DNA of 64,000 nt from CADEEN01 sp963738425 (GTDB lineage Bacteria; Pseudomonadota; Gammaproteobacteria; Burkholderiales; Burkholderiaceae_C), in the NCBI GenBank assembly GCA_963738425.1, contig CAVTWT010000038.1, positions 33,195 to 97,194 on the forward strand. The letters are read 5' to 3'. The notes under the pieces are model-generated. The model ran no database searches and was not told where the DNA came from. It saw only the letters and a list, made by a program, of their open reading frames with translations. The position numbers were made by a program, and so were the translations under genes. Positions 41,362 through 50,055 of the stretch are shown here, piece after piece. How positions within the stretch are numbered: the stretch's first letter is position 1; each line of letters starts with the position of its first letter.

Positions 41362-42378
41362 ATGAAGGTTTACTACGACAAAGACGCCGACCTGAGCCTG
41401 ATCAAAGGCAAGAACGTCGCGATCATCGGCTACGGCTCGCAGGGTCATGCGCATGCGCAGAACCTGAACGACAGCGGCGTCAAGGTGACGGTCGGGCTGC
41501 GCAAGGGCGGGGCCTCGTGGAGCAAGGTCGAGAAGGCCAAGCTCAAGGTGGCCGAGGTGGCCGATGCGGTCAAGAACGCCGACGTGGTGATGATCTTGCT
41601 GCCCGATGAGCAGATTGCCAGCGTCTATGCCAACGACGTCGCACCGAACATCAAGCAGGGCGCTTCGCTCGCGTTTGCGCACGGGTTCAATGTTCACTAC
41701 GGGCAGGTGGCGCCGCGCGAGGACCTCGATGTCTGGATGGTGGCGCCCAAAGCGCCCGGCCATACCGTGCGCAGTACCTACACGCAGGGCGGCGGCGTGC
41801 CGCACCTGATCGCGGTGCACGCTGACAAGAGTGGCAAGGCGCGCGATCTGGCTTTGAGCTATGCAGTGGCCAACGGCGGCGGCAAGGCCGGCATCATCGA
41901 AACGAACTTCCGCGAAGAAACCGAGACCGATCTGTTCGGTGAGCAAGTGGTGCTTTGTGGCGGCACGGTCGAACTGATCAAGGCCGGTTTCGAAACGCTG
42001 GTCGAAGCGGGCTACGCGCCGGAGATGGCCTACTTCGAGTGCCTGCACGAACTCAAGCTCATCGTCAACTTGATCTACGAAGGCGGCATCGCCAACATGA
42101 ACTACTCGATCTCGAACAACGCCGAGTACGGCGAGTACGTGACCGGGCCGAAGATCATCACCGCCGAGACCAAGGCGGCGATGAAGAAAGTGCTGGAAGA
42201 TATCCAGACCGGCGAGTACGCCAAGAGCTTCATTGTCGAAAACCGTGCCGGCGCGCCGACGCTGCTGTCGCGGCGCCGCCTCACGTCGGACCACAAGATC
42301 GAAGTTGTCGGTGAAAAGCTGCGCGCGATGATGCCGTGGATCAAGGCCAACAAGCTGGTCGATCGTTCGCGCAATTGA
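41362..42378 (+). CDS. ilvC: Ketol-acid reductoisomerase
   Basis: Class I NADPH-dependent enzyme of 338 residues that isomerises and reduces acetolactate in branched-chain amino-acid synthesis. The nucleotide-binding site is GYGSQGHAHAQNL (about 24-36), with RKGGASWSK (about 48-56) as the NADPH-selective loop. The metal-binding residues are in EETETDLFGEQ (Asp and Glu, about 186-196) and FECLHELKLI. A good ribosome site (AAGGAGA) precedes the ATG. Confidence 0.97.
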   Translation: MKVYYDKDADLSLIKGKNVAIIGYGSQGHAHAQNLNDSGVKVTVGLRKGGASWSKVEKAKLKVAEVADAVKNADVVMILLPDEQIASVYANDVAPNIKQGASLAFAHGFNVHYGQVAPREDLDVWMVAPKAPGHTVRSTYTQGGGVPHLIAVHADKSGKARDLALSYAVANGGGKAGIIETNFREETETDLFGEQVVLCGGTVELIKAGFETLVEAGYAPEMAYFECLHELKLIVNLIYEGGIANMNYSISNNAEYGEYVTGPKIITAETKAAMKKVLEDIQTGEYAKSFIVENRAGAPTLLSRRRLTSDHKIEVVGEKLRAMMPWIKANKLVDRSRN

Positions 42379-42408
42379 TGTTGAGCGGGTGGCGTATCCT
42401 CGCGGCCG

Positions 42409-43230
42409 ATGAGCGACGCCACCCCTGAACATCCTTTGCCCGTGCCGCCGCCGCGGCCCAAGCGCAAGGGCATCTACTTTCTGCCCAACGCGATCACGGT
42501 ATCGGCGTTGTTCGCCGGCTTCTATTCGATCGTCATGGCGATGGATGGCCGCTTCGAAGTCGCCGCCATCGGCATCTTCGCCGCGGCGGTGCTCGACAGC
42601 CTCGATGGCCGCGTGGCCCGCATGACCGGCACGCAGAGCGCGTTCGGCGAGCAGATGGACAGCCTGTGCGACATGGTCAGCTTCGGCGCGGCGCCGGCGC
42701 TGATCATGTACGAGTGGGCGTTGAAAGACCTGGGCCGTGCCGGTTGGATTCCGGCCTTCGTCTACATCGCCTGCGCGGCGCTGCGGCTGGCGCGCTTCAA
42801 CACCAATATCGGCATCGTCAACAAGCGCTTCTTCCAGGGTCTGCCAAGCCCTGCGGCGGCGGCGATGGTGATGGGCCTGATCTGGGTCATGGACGACTCG
42901 GGTTTCAAGGAAGCCGGGCGCATTCCGTGGCTGGCGATCATCGCCTGGTGCATTACTTTCTTTGCAGGCGCATCGATGGTGACCAACGCGCCGTACTACA
43001 GCTTCAAGGATCTGAGCGCGGTGAGGAGCGTGCCCTTTGTCGTCATCGTCGCCATCGCGATGGGCATTGCCATCATCAGTCAGCACCCGCCGCTTGCCAT
43101 CTTTGCGCTGTTCTGCGCCTACGGCCTGTCGGGCTATGCGGTGTACTTCTATCGCCGGGCCAAGGGCCTGCGCACGAGCGTGATCGCCACTTCGACCGAA
43201 GAGCCGGAGGAGTCGGGCTTGCACCGGTGA
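42409..43230 (+). CDS. pssA: CDP-diacylglycerol-serine O-phosphatidyltransferase
   Basis: Integral membrane enzyme (273 residues) that makes phosphatidylserine, the precursor of phosphatidylethanolamine. The CDP-alcohol phosphotransferase motif is seen at LDSLDGRVARMTGTQSAFGEQMDSLCD (DGxxARxxxxxxxxGxxxDxxxD, about 63-89). Six or so transmembrane helices are spread over residues 25-245. It follows ilvC by 30 bases and precedes the leuA leader, an arrangement found in related bacteria. Confidence 0.95.
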   Translation: MSDATPEHPLPVPPPRPKRKGIYFLPNAITVSALFAGFYSIVMAMDGRFEVAAIGIFAAAVLDSLDGRVARMTGTQSAFGEQMDSLCDMVSFGAAPALIMYEWALKDLGRAGWIPAFVYIACAALRLARFNTNIGIVNKRFFQGLPSPAAAAMVMGLIWVMDDSGFKEAGRIPWLAIIAWCITFFAGASMVTNAPYYSFKDLSAVRSVPFVVIVAIAMGIAIISQHPPLAIFALFCAYGLSGYAVYFYRRAKGLRTSVIATSTEEPEESGLHR

Positions 43231-43256
43231 GCGTTGCGCGTGCTATATTCCAGTTC

Positions 43257-43313
43257 ATGTCGATCCGCATTGCCGCCGCCCTGCTACTTCTAGGAGTGAC
43301 CGCCGCGCGCTGA
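43257..43313 (+). CDS. leuL: Putative leucine-rich leader peptide of leuA
   Basis: An 18-residue open frame, MSIRIAAALLLLGVTAAR, containing four consecutive leucine codons CTG CTA CTT CTA (43281-43292), including uncommon CTA and CTT in a GC-rich genome. It starts 26 bases after the pssA stop and ends before the hairpin at 43342. This is the architecture of a ribosome-mediated attenuator: leucine starvation would stall the ribosome and favour read-through into leuA. The assignment rests on the arrangement; no alternative antiterminator was modelled. Confidence 0.72.
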   Translation: MSIRIAAALLLLGVTAAR

Positions 43314-43341
43314 TCGAACGACGACCCTGTTCCCCCCTTCG

Positions 43342-43378
43342 ACGGCCCGCGAGCATCCTGCTAGCGGGCCGTTTCGCA
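43342..43378 (+). terminator. Attenuator terminator upstream of leuA
   Basis: Nine-pair hairpin ACGGCCCGC (43342-43350) with GCGGGCCGT (43364-43372), 13-base loop, followed by TTTCGCATTT. It stands between the leucine-rich leader and the leuA ATG at 43405. Confidence 0.75.
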
Positions 43379-43404
43379 TTTCCTGGCCACTGAAAGTCCA
43401 CATC

Positions 43405-44949
43405 ATGACGACCGACAAGCTGATCATTTTCGACACGACCTTGCGTGACGGCGAGCAATCGCCCGGCGCTTCGATGACCAAGGACGAGAAGCTGCGCATC
43501 GCGCGCCAGTTGGAACGGCTGAAGGTCGATGTCATCGAGGCCGGATTTGCGGCGTCGTCGAATGGCGATTTCGAAGCGGTCAAGGCAATCGCCGACGCGA
43601 TCAAGGAGTCGACGGTGTGCTCGCTGTCGCGGGCCAACGACCGTGACATCTCGCGGGCGGCCGAAGCGCTCAAGGGCGCCGCGCGGTCACGCATCCATAC
43701 CTTCATTGCGACGTCGCCGCTGCACATGGAGAAAAAGCTGCGCATGACGCCGGACCAGGTTTTCGAGCAGGCCAAGCTGGCGGTGCGTTTCGCGCGCAAT
43801 CTCAATGACGACGTCGAATTTTCGCCCGAGGATGGCTATCGCAGTGAGCCTGATTTCCTGTGCCGGGTGCTCGAAGCAGTGATCAAGGAAGGCGCGACGA
43901 CGATCAATGTGCCCGACACCGTCGGCTACGCGGTGCCCGAGCTTTATGGCGAGTTCATCCGCATGCTTCGCGAGCGTGTGCCCAACTCCGACAAGGCGGT
44001 GTGGAGCGTGCATTGCCACAATGACTTGGGCATGGCGGTGGCCAACTCACTGGCCGGCGTGAAGATCGGCGGTGCCCGCCAGGTGGAGTGCACGATCAAT
44101 GGCCTCGGTGAGCGCGCGGGCAACACCTCGCTCGAAGAAATCGTGATGGCGGTGAAGACGCGCCGCGATCACTTCGGCCTGACGCTGGGCATCGACACGA
44201 CGCAGATCCTCGCCGCCTCACGCATGGTCAGCCAGACCACGGGCTTCGTCGTGCAGCCGAACAAGGCGGTCGTCGGCGCCAACGCTTTCGCGCATGCGAG
44301 CGGCATCCACCAGGATGGCGTGCTCAAGGCCCGCGACACCTATGAAATCATGCGCGCCGAAGATGTTGGCTGGGCCGCCAACAAGATCGTGCTCGGCAAG
44401 CTCTCGGGCCGCAATGCCTTCAAGCAGCGCTTGCAGGAACTGGGCATCGACCTGGACAGCGAAGCCGACGTCAACGCCGCCTTTGCCCGCTTCAAGGACC
44501 TTGCCGATCGCAAGAGCGAAATCTTCGACGAGGACATCATTGCCCTGGTCGGCGATGAAAGCGTGACCCACGAGCAGGAGCATTTCCGCTTGCTGACGCT
44601 CGACCAGCGCTCGGGCACCGGCGAGCGGCCACACGCACGCGTGGCCTTCGCGATAGGCGACGATGAGTTCAAGGTCGAGAGCGATGGCAACGGCCCGGTG
44701 GATGCGAGCCTGAAGGCGATCGAATCGAAGGCCCAAAGCGGCGCTGAACTGGTGCTCTATTCGGTGAATGCCATTACCAGCGGCAGCACCGAATCACAGG
44801 GAGAAGTCACAGTTCGGCTGCAGTTGGGCGGCCGGGTGGTCAACGGCGTAGGTGCCGATCCCGATATCGTGGTGGCGTCGGCCAAAGCCTATTTGGCCGC
44901 GCTGAACAAGCTGCACAGCAAGACCGAACGCGTCGCCGCTCAGGGGTAA
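43405..44949 (+). CDS. leuA: 2-isopropylmalate synthase
   Basis: Enzyme of 514 residues condensing acetyl-CoA with 2-oxoisovalerate, the first committed step of leucine synthesis. The TIM-barrel catalytic domain has FDTTLRDGEQSPGASM (about 8-23), VHCHNDLGMAVANSLAG and NGLGERAGNTSLEE (about 235-248). HASGIHQDG lies near 295-303. The C-terminal regulatory LeuA dimer domain (about 395-505) mediates leucine feedback. It is preceded by the leader peptide and terminator, so expression likely responds to leucyl-tRNA charge. Confidence 0.96.
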   Translation: MTTDKLIIFDTTLRDGEQSPGASMTKDEKLRIARQLERLKVDVIEAGFAASSNGDFEAVKAIADAIKESTVCSLSRANDRDISRAAEALKGAARSRIHTFIATSPLHMEKKLRMTPDQVFEQAKLAVRFARNLNDDVEFSPEDGYRSEPDFLCRVLEAVIKEGATTINVPDTVGYAVPELYGEFIRMLRERVPNSDKAVWSVHCHNDLGMAVANSLAGVKIGGARQVECTINGLGERAGNTSLEEIVMAVKTRRDHFGLTLGIDTTQILAASRMVSQTTGFVVQPNKAVVGANAFAHASGIHQDGVLKARDTYEIMRAEDVGWAANKIVLGKLSGRNAFKQRLQELGIDLDSEADVNAAFARFKDLADRKSEIFDEDIIALVGDESVTHEQEHFRLLTLDQRSGTGERPHARVAFAIGDDEFKVESDGNGPVDASLKAIESKAQSGAELVLYSVNAITSGSTESQGEVTVRLQLGGRVVNGVGADPDIVVASAKAYLAALNKLHSKTERVAAQG

Positions 44950-45095
44950 CAGACATGAAACCTGTCAACCCGTGAGATAAGTCAACCGCTAGGGAAAACC
45001 CAGGAACGACTTGAGGAGAAACGCGCAAGTTTTTGATATTGCGTAGGTTTCTTCCTCCGATAGACTCTGTCGGAATCGTCGTTGGGAATTTCCCT

Positions 45096-46100
45096 GTGAT
45101 TGGCAAGCAAAAGTATCACCTTTGGTTCGGATCGATCGCGCTGGCGGTGTCGGCGCTGATCGCTTTGCCTGCCGATGCCGCTTCGAAACGCCAGACGGTG
45201 GTCGTCAAGGTGAGCAAGAAGTCATCGCTGTCCTCGAAGCGCCTGGTGCGCGCGCGCTACGTCGTGCCGGCTGTTCCGTCCTTCGGGCAGCAACTCGGCT
45301 TGCACGCCGCGGACGATCCGCTGGACCTGCGCTCTGCTGCCGTGTTGGTGCTCGACCAGGACACGAACGAGGTGCTGCTGGCCAAGAACCAGCACGCGGT
45401 GCTGCCCATCGCCTCGATCACAAAGCTCATGACGGCACTCGTCGTTGCCGACGCCGAGCAGTCTCTGGACGACGTGCTGACCATCACGCCCGAGGACATC
45501 GACACCGAAAAGGGCAGCCGCTCGCGTTTGCAACTGGGGACTCAGCTGACGCGCGGCGAGATGCTGCACCTGGCACTGATGGCCAGCGAGAACCGTGCAG
45601 CCAATTCGCTCGGTCGTCACTACCCGGGCGGCCTGCCGGCCGTGGTCGAGGCCATGAACCGCAAGGCGCAGTCGCTGGGCATGGTGAACACGCGCTACGT
45701 CGAGCCGACCGGGTTGTCGAGCCGCAACCAGTCCAATGCCACCGACCTGGCGCTGCTGGTGCGCGAAGCCGACAAGAACGACATGATTCGTCGCCTGTCG
45801 ACATCGCCCGAGACAGAGGTGGCGGTGGGTCCGCGCGCTGTTCACTTCCGCAACACCAACAGCTTGGTGCGCAACAGCGAGTGGACGATTGGCCTGCAGA
45901 AGACCGGCTACATCGCCGAGGCCGGGCGCTGTGTGGTCATGCAGGCGCAGTTGTCGGGCCGAAATCTCGTCATGGTGCTGCTCGACTCGGCCGGCAAGTT
46001 CTCGCGCGTGGGCGATGCCGAGCGCATTCGCAACTGGCTGCTGACGCAGGCCACTGGCACGCCGGCCACGACGGCCACGGTGGCTGCGCCGCTGAGCTGA
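45096..46100 (+). CDS. pbpG: D-alanyl-D-alanine endopeptidase (penicillin-binding protein 7 type)
   Basis: Periplasmic low-molecular-weight penicillin-binding protein (334 residues) that trims peptidoglycan cross-bridges. A GTG start gives a clean signal peptide (QKYHLWFGSIALAVSALIAL, cleavage after ADA). Active-site motifs are SITK (SxxK, about 106-109), SEN (about 163-165) and KTG in LQKTGYIAEAG (about 270). Ahead of the catalytic domain is a basic linker with VVVKVSKKSSLSSKRLVRARY. The GTG is preferred to the upstream start, which lacks a ribosome site. Confidence 0.9.
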   Translation: MIGKQKYHLWFGSIALAVSALIALPADAASKRQTVVVKVSKKSSLSSKRLVRARYVVPAVPSFGQQLGLHAADDPLDLRSAAVLVLDQDTNEVLLAKNQHAVLPIASITKLMTALVVADAEQSLDDVLTITPEDIDTEKGSRSRLQLGTQLTRGEMLHLALMASENRAANSLGRHYPGGLPAVVEAMNRKAQSLGMVNTRYVEPTGLSSRNQSNATDLALLVREADKNDMIRRLSTSPETEVAVGPRAVHFRNTNSLVRNSEWTIGLQKTGYIAEAGRCVVMQAQLSGRNLVMVLLDSAGKFSRVGDAERIRNWLLTQATGTPATTATVAAPLS

Positions 46101-46109
46101 ACTGGCGGC

Positions 46110-46895
46110 CTAAGACCGAGCCTTGGCCGGCGCTTCGTGGCCGAGCGCGCGCGAGATGTCCTGTGCCGTCGCCTTGACACGCTCGGCCCAGGCCAGTTCC
46201 AGGCGGTCGGCCGGTGCAGATATCGACAAGCCCGCAACCAGCTTGCCCGCATCGTCGTAGACCCCGGCGGCGATGCAACGCACGCCAATTTCCAGCTCTT
46301 CGTTGTCGTGCGCCACACCCCGCGCGCGCACGTTTTCCAGCTCACGCTCCAGCGCCGCGACCTGCGTCAGGCTGTTGCGCGTGTGACCGGCCAGGCCAGT
46401 GCGCGTGGCGTACGCACGCACGCGCTCTGGTGGTTCTGCAGCCAGGAAGAGCTTGCCCACCGACGTCAGGTGCAGCGGCGCACGGCCGCCCACGGCGCGC
46501 ACCACCTGCATGCCCGAGCGCTCGCTGTAGGCGCGCTCGATGTAGACGATCTCGTCACCCTGGCGCACTGACAAGTTGACCGCTTGATGCGTCAGCCGAT
46601 GCAGCTCGCGCATCGGCGCCGCTGCCAGCTCGCGCACCGAAAGACGCTCCTTGACCAGATTGCCCAACTCGAGCAGCCGCATGCCGAGCCGGTACTGGCC
46701 GGCGTGCGGCCGATCGACGAAGCGGCCTGCGGCCAAGTCATTGAGGATGCGGTGCGCGGTGGACGGGTGCAGGCCGGTGCGCTCGCTGATGTCCTTCAGC
46801 GCCATCGTCTCGGGCTGCTGTGCCAGTACATCGAGCAGGGCGAAGCATCGCTCCAGTACCTGGATGCTCGGAGTACTTGTGTCTTTGGTCGCCAT
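46110..46895 (-). CDS. IclR-family transcriptional regulator
   Basis: Cytoplasmic DNA-binding regulator of 261 residues. The winged helix-turn-helix spans about 10-75 (SIQVLERCFALLDVLAQQPE, then LKDISERTGLHPSTAHRILNDL). The effector domain (about 80-250) has RGDEIVYIERAYSE-like QGDEIVYIERAYSER, LHLTSVGKLFLA and ELEIGVRCIAAGVYD with the usual RCIAAPV variant. The neighbours give no catabolic target, so the effector is unknown. The start leaves no overlap with hpnE, which lies upstream of it on the same strand and ends 51 bases before this gene. Confidence 0.92.
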   Translation of the reverse strand: MATKDTSTPSIQVLERCFALLDVLAQQPETMALKDISERTGLHPSTAHRILNDLAAGRFVDRPHAGQYRLGMRLLELGNLVKERLSVRELAAAPMRELHRLTHQAVNLSVRQGDEIVYIERAYSERSGMQVVRAVGGRAPLHLTSVGKLFLAAEPPERVRAYATRTGLAGHTRNSLTQVAALERELENVRARGVAHDNEELEIGVRCIAAGVYDDAGKLVAGLSISAPADRLELAWAERVKATAQDISRALGHEAPAKARS

Positions 46896-46946
46896 GGCCT
46901 GCGTGATTCTTGCATGGCGAAACCCGTAGTCGCATACCGGAAGGGC

Positions 46947-48233
46947 TCAGAGTTTGCGCAACCCCAGGGTATCGAGCGCTTTGAGCGCCGAGCGCACCGC
47001 GCCTTCGATAGTCGCGGGGTAGGGGCCATCCACGTAGTCGCCCGCCGCGGCCAGCGCCAGTGCGATGTGCGTCGACGGCCGTGCCAGGCCGGGCGTGCAA
47101 AGAAATGTGGCACGGCGCTCGGCAAACGTGCGCAACCCCTGCCACGTGACGGCGCCGAAGGCGGACCGCGCCTGGCGCAAGGTGGCTTGTGCGGTGGCAT
47201 CAAGGCCGGCCTCGACCCAGACCTTCGCGCCGCTTACGACGAAGGCGAAGAGCCCGCTGCGCGCGCCGCTGGGGTCAAGCGCACCGAGGTCGAAGGCGAA
47301 TTGCGCCGGCGCGTCCGGCCCGGCTTGCAGCGCCACCATCGGCGAAGGCAGGCGTGTGCCCAGGCTTCGAAGGTAAACGGTGACGATCGGCTCGTAGTTG
47401 AAACCTTCAGCGGTCAACGCCCAACCCGCCGCCACGGGCTGCACCAGGCGCGCGGCCTCGGGGGCGCTGCAAGCCAGCAGCACAGCGTCGAAGGACTTGC
47501 CATCGACGCGCCAGCGAGCGCCGGCAGTGGGCTCGATCTGCTGGACGCGCGTTGTCCAGCGCAACGCCGCGCCTCGCTGTTCCAGCCAATGCACGGCCGG
47601 CGTTGGCAGCAGTGCCGACAAGGGCACGCGCGGCAATAGCAGGTCGGCCGCGCCGGGGCCGCTGAACAAGGCATCACGCAGCACGTGCAGGAAGACCTGC
47701 GCGCTGGCTTGCGATGAGGGCGTGTTCAGCGCAGCCACGCACAGTGGCTCGATCAGAGTCGCGCGTGCGCGGTCGGGCAAGGTCTGCACGAGATCGGCCA
47801 CCGTGTGCCTGGGGTCTGTGCGAAAGCCAGCAAGTCGCCAACGCAACGTGGCCGCAAGCAAGGACAGGCGCTCCGACAGCGGCCACTCCTTGAGCGCAAG
47901 CACCGCGCGCACGAAGGCGGGCACGGCGGGTCCGCTCGGCAGTGCCAGCCCCCGGCCTTGCGGGTCGGTCAGCGCGAGTGGGCGGCGGTCGAACATCGAG
48001 TCGGGATCTGCACCCACCGTGCGCATCAGCGCCAGCGTGTCGCGGTAGGCACCGATCAGGATGTGTTGGCCGTTGTCGAGCACGAAACCATCGTGCTCGA
48101 CGGCTCGCGCGCGGCCGCCGGGATGAGGCGCCATCTCGAACAGCGTCACCTGGTGTCCCGCCTCTGCGGCGCGTACGGCGGCAGCCAACCCGGCCCAGCC
48201 CGCGCCGACGACGGCCAGCGACTTGCCGCTCAA
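46947..48233 (-). CDS. hpnE: HpnE, squalene-associated FAD-dependent desaturase
   Basis: Flavoprotein (428 residues) that reduces hydroxysqualene to squalene in the HpnCDE route. The FAD-binding motif VVGAGWAGLAAAVRAAEAGHQVTLFE is at 7-32, with GGRARA near 40 and the C-terminal CGDY-like AAGDYVDGPYPATIEGAVRSA. It overlaps hpnD by four bases, and hpnC, hpnD and hpnE form a leftward operon. Confidence 0.93.
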   Translation of the reverse strand: MSGKSLAVVGAGWAGLAAAVRAAEAGHQVTLFEMAPHPGGRARAVEHDGFVLDNGQHILIGAYRDTLALMRTVGADPDSMFDRRPLALTDPQGRGLALPSGPAVPAFVRAVLALKEWPLSERLSLLAATLRWRLAGFRTDPRHTVADLVQTLPDRARATLIEPLCVAALNTPSSQASAQVFLHVLRDALFSGPGAADLLLPRVPLSALLPTPAVHWLEQRGAALRWTTRVQQIEPTAGARWRVDGKSFDAVLLACSAPEAARLVQPVAAGWALTAEGFNYEPIVTVYLRSLGTRLPSPMVALQAGPDAPAQFAFDLGALDPSGARSGLFAFVVSGAKVWVEAGLDATAQATLRQARSAFGAVTWQGLRTFAERRATFLCTPGLARPSTHIALALAAAGDYVDGPYPATIEGAVRSALKALDTLGLRKL

Positions 48234-49078
48234 CGCTGCAGCCAGTGCGTGCGCATCGCGATCCAGACCTTGCGCAGCGGCGTCAGCGCCACGCGCTGGT
48301 GCAGCACCTGGAAGTCGTCGGCGGCGATCTCCTGCAGCAGCGTGCGGTAGATCTGCGCCATCGCCAGCCCCGGCCGCTGTGCACGGCGGTCCGCTTCAGG
48401 CAGCAAGGCGAACGCCTCTTCGAACGTGCGCTGCGCCCGCTCGGCCTGAAACTTCATCAGCGCGCTGAACCGTTCGCTGTAGCCCCAGGGGGTTTCGCGC
48501 TTGAGCAGTTCGTTGGCCTTGACGTCGAAGCGCTTCAACTCGTCCATCGGCAGGTAGATGCGGCCGCGACGGGCATCGTCGCCGACGTCGCGGATGATGT
48601 TGGTGAGCTGCATCGCCAGACCCAGCTTGTGGGCGTAGGCAATCGTCGCCTCGTCGGTGCGGCCGAAAATGTTGGCCGCGACCTCGCCTACGACGCCCGC
48701 CACCAGATGGCAGTACCGAGCCAGGCCAGGGAAATCGAGATAGCGGCTTTGCTGCAGGTCCATCTCGCAGCCGTCGATCACCGCCAGCAGATGGCGCGCC
48801 TCGATCGCATAGGCCGCCGTGTGCGGCATCAGCGCCTTCATCACCGGGTGGCTGGGTGCACCGCCGAAGGCGGTTGCCACTTCCTTTCGCCACCAGGCGA
48901 GTTTGGTCGCCGCCACGCCCGGGTCTTGCACTTCATCGACGACGTCGTCGACCTCGCGGCAGAAGGCGTAGAACGCGGTGATGGCCGCGCGCCGCGGCGG
49001 CGGCAGGAAGCGGAAGGCGTAGTAGAACGACGAGCCGCTTTTGGCGGCGCGGTCTTCGACGTACTGCTCGGGTGTCAT
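48230..49078 (-). CDS. hpnD: HpnD, presqualene diphosphate synthase
   Basis: Cytoplasmic squalene/phytoene synthase-fold enzyme (282 residues) joining two farnesyl diphosphates to presqualene diphosphate. Asp-rich metal motifs are FYAFCREVDDVVDEV (about 36-50) and QLTNIIRDVGDDARRGRIYLP (about 160-180). FLPPPRRAAITAFYAF and FGRTDEATI are typical. The chosen start MTPEQY overlaps the hpnC stop by four bases. An upstream extension exists but is not supported. Confidence 0.94.
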   Translation of the reverse strand: MTPEQYVEDRAAKSGSSFYYAFRFLPPPRRAAITAFYAFCREVDDVVDEVQDPGVAATKLAWWRKEVATAFGGAPSHPVMKALMPHTAAYAIEARHLLAVIDGCEMDLQQSRYLDFPGLARYCHLVAGVVGEVAANIFGRTDEATIAYAHKLGLAMQLTNIIRDVGDDARRGRIYLPMDELKRFDVKANELLKRETPWGYSERFSALMKFQAERAQRTFEEAFALLPEADRRAQRPGLAMAQIYRTLLQEIAADDFQVLHQRVALTPLRKVWIAMRTHWLQR

Positions 49079-49926
49079 CGGACCGCCGGGCCCGACAGCA
49101 ACGCCGCTGTGCCGCGCCGCATCCACAGCGCGCGCCACAGCAGCAGCGGCGCGTCGAACGCGCCGACGGTCGGTCGTTTGCTGAGCGCGTTGAAGCCGTT
49201 GCCCTCGATCTTGTCGAGGATGCGCAAGCCCCCTTGCACGACCAAGCGCAGTTCCCAGCCGAAACGGCCCGGCAAACGGTGCACCAGTGGCGCGCCCTGG
49301 TTCATCAGCTCGCGCGCCCATTGGCAGAGTTCGCGCACCAGCGCGCGTGACGAGTCGCTGTCAGCGTGCAGGGTTGCCACGCCTAGGCCGTGACGCTGGG
49401 CGTCGGCCAGAGGCACATAGAAGCGTCCGCGCGCGTGGTCGAGCGACATGTCCTGCCAGAAGTTGATGAGTTGCAGCGACGTACAGACCGCATCCGACTG
49501 CGCCAATGCTGCGGCATCGTGCACGTCAGCAAGATGCAGCAGCAACCTGCCGATCGGGTCTGCCGAGCGGCTGCAGTAGTCAAGGAGCGCGGCGCGGTCC
49601 GGGTAGATCGGGTTGTGAGTGTCCTGCTTGAAGGCTGCGAGCAACTGTCTGAGCAGGGCCACCGGCAGACGGTGCGTGGCGATCTGTCGCGCGAGGGGAC
49701 CGAAGACCTGCGGCCACTCGCTGCCAGCGCGTCCCTCGGCGGCGTCTTGCAGCGCTTGCTCGAAGCGGTCGAGCGTGGCGAGGCGTTCGGCCGCCGGCGC
49801 GGTGCCTTCGTCGGCGATGTCGTCGGCCGTGCGTGCGAAGTGGTAGATCGCGGCCACCGCCGGGCGCAAGGCTGGCGGGCAAAGGACGGACGCGACAGGA
49901 AAGTTTTCGTAGTGGTCAACGCTCAC
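49075..49926 (-). CDS. hpnC: HpnC, hydroxysqualene synthase
   Basis: Squalene-synthase-fold protein (283 residues) converting presqualene diphosphate to hydroxysqualene. It starts with GTG (MSVDHYENFPVASVLCPPALR) and shows the Asp-rich FARTADDIADEG (about 30-41) and QLINFWQDMSLDHARGRFYVP (about 151-171). It is the first gene of hpnCDE, divergent from the RND efflux genes. No squalene-hopene cyclase is in the window, so the end product (hopanoid or other) is not visible. Confidence 0.94.
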   Translation of the reverse strand: MSVDHYENFPVASVLCPPALRPAVAAIYHFARTADDIADEGTAPAAERLATLDRFEQALQDAAEGRAGSEWPQVFGPLARQIATHRLPVALLRQLLAAFKQDTHNPIYPDRAALLDYCSRSADPIGRLLLHLADVHDAAALAQSDAVCTSLQLINFWQDMSLDHARGRFYVPLADAQRHGLGVATLHADSDSSRALVRELCQWARELMNQGAPLVHRLPGRFGWELRLVVQGGLRILDKIEGNGFNALSKRPTVGAFDAPLLLWRALWMRRGTAALLSGPAVR

Positions 49927-49993
49927 GGCTCGCGATTGTCCATGTGCTTAGCCAAGACGGGCGTTGACACCGCCGAAGCCTGGATCGTATATT

Positions 49994-50007
49994 ACTGACC
50001 AGTCAGT
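49994..50007 (+). promoter_or_regulatory. TetR-type operator before the RND efflux operon
   Basis: A perfect inverted repeat ACTGAC-CA-GTCAGT lies 48 bases upstream of the membrane-fusion gene and next to TATATTA (possible -10). Such ACTGAC/GTCAGT palindromes are typical binding sites of AcrR/TetR-family efflux repressors. No tetR gene lies beside it. Confidence 0.7.
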
Positions 50008-50055
50008 CATTAACTACAGGCCGCCTGCCACCGCGCCGGCCGAAAGGCCTCCTCG

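Noticed and set aside
40927..43224. A 765-codon open frame opposite ilvH, ilvC and pssA
   Set aside because: Antisense of three well-recognised genes, with shadow-like composition.
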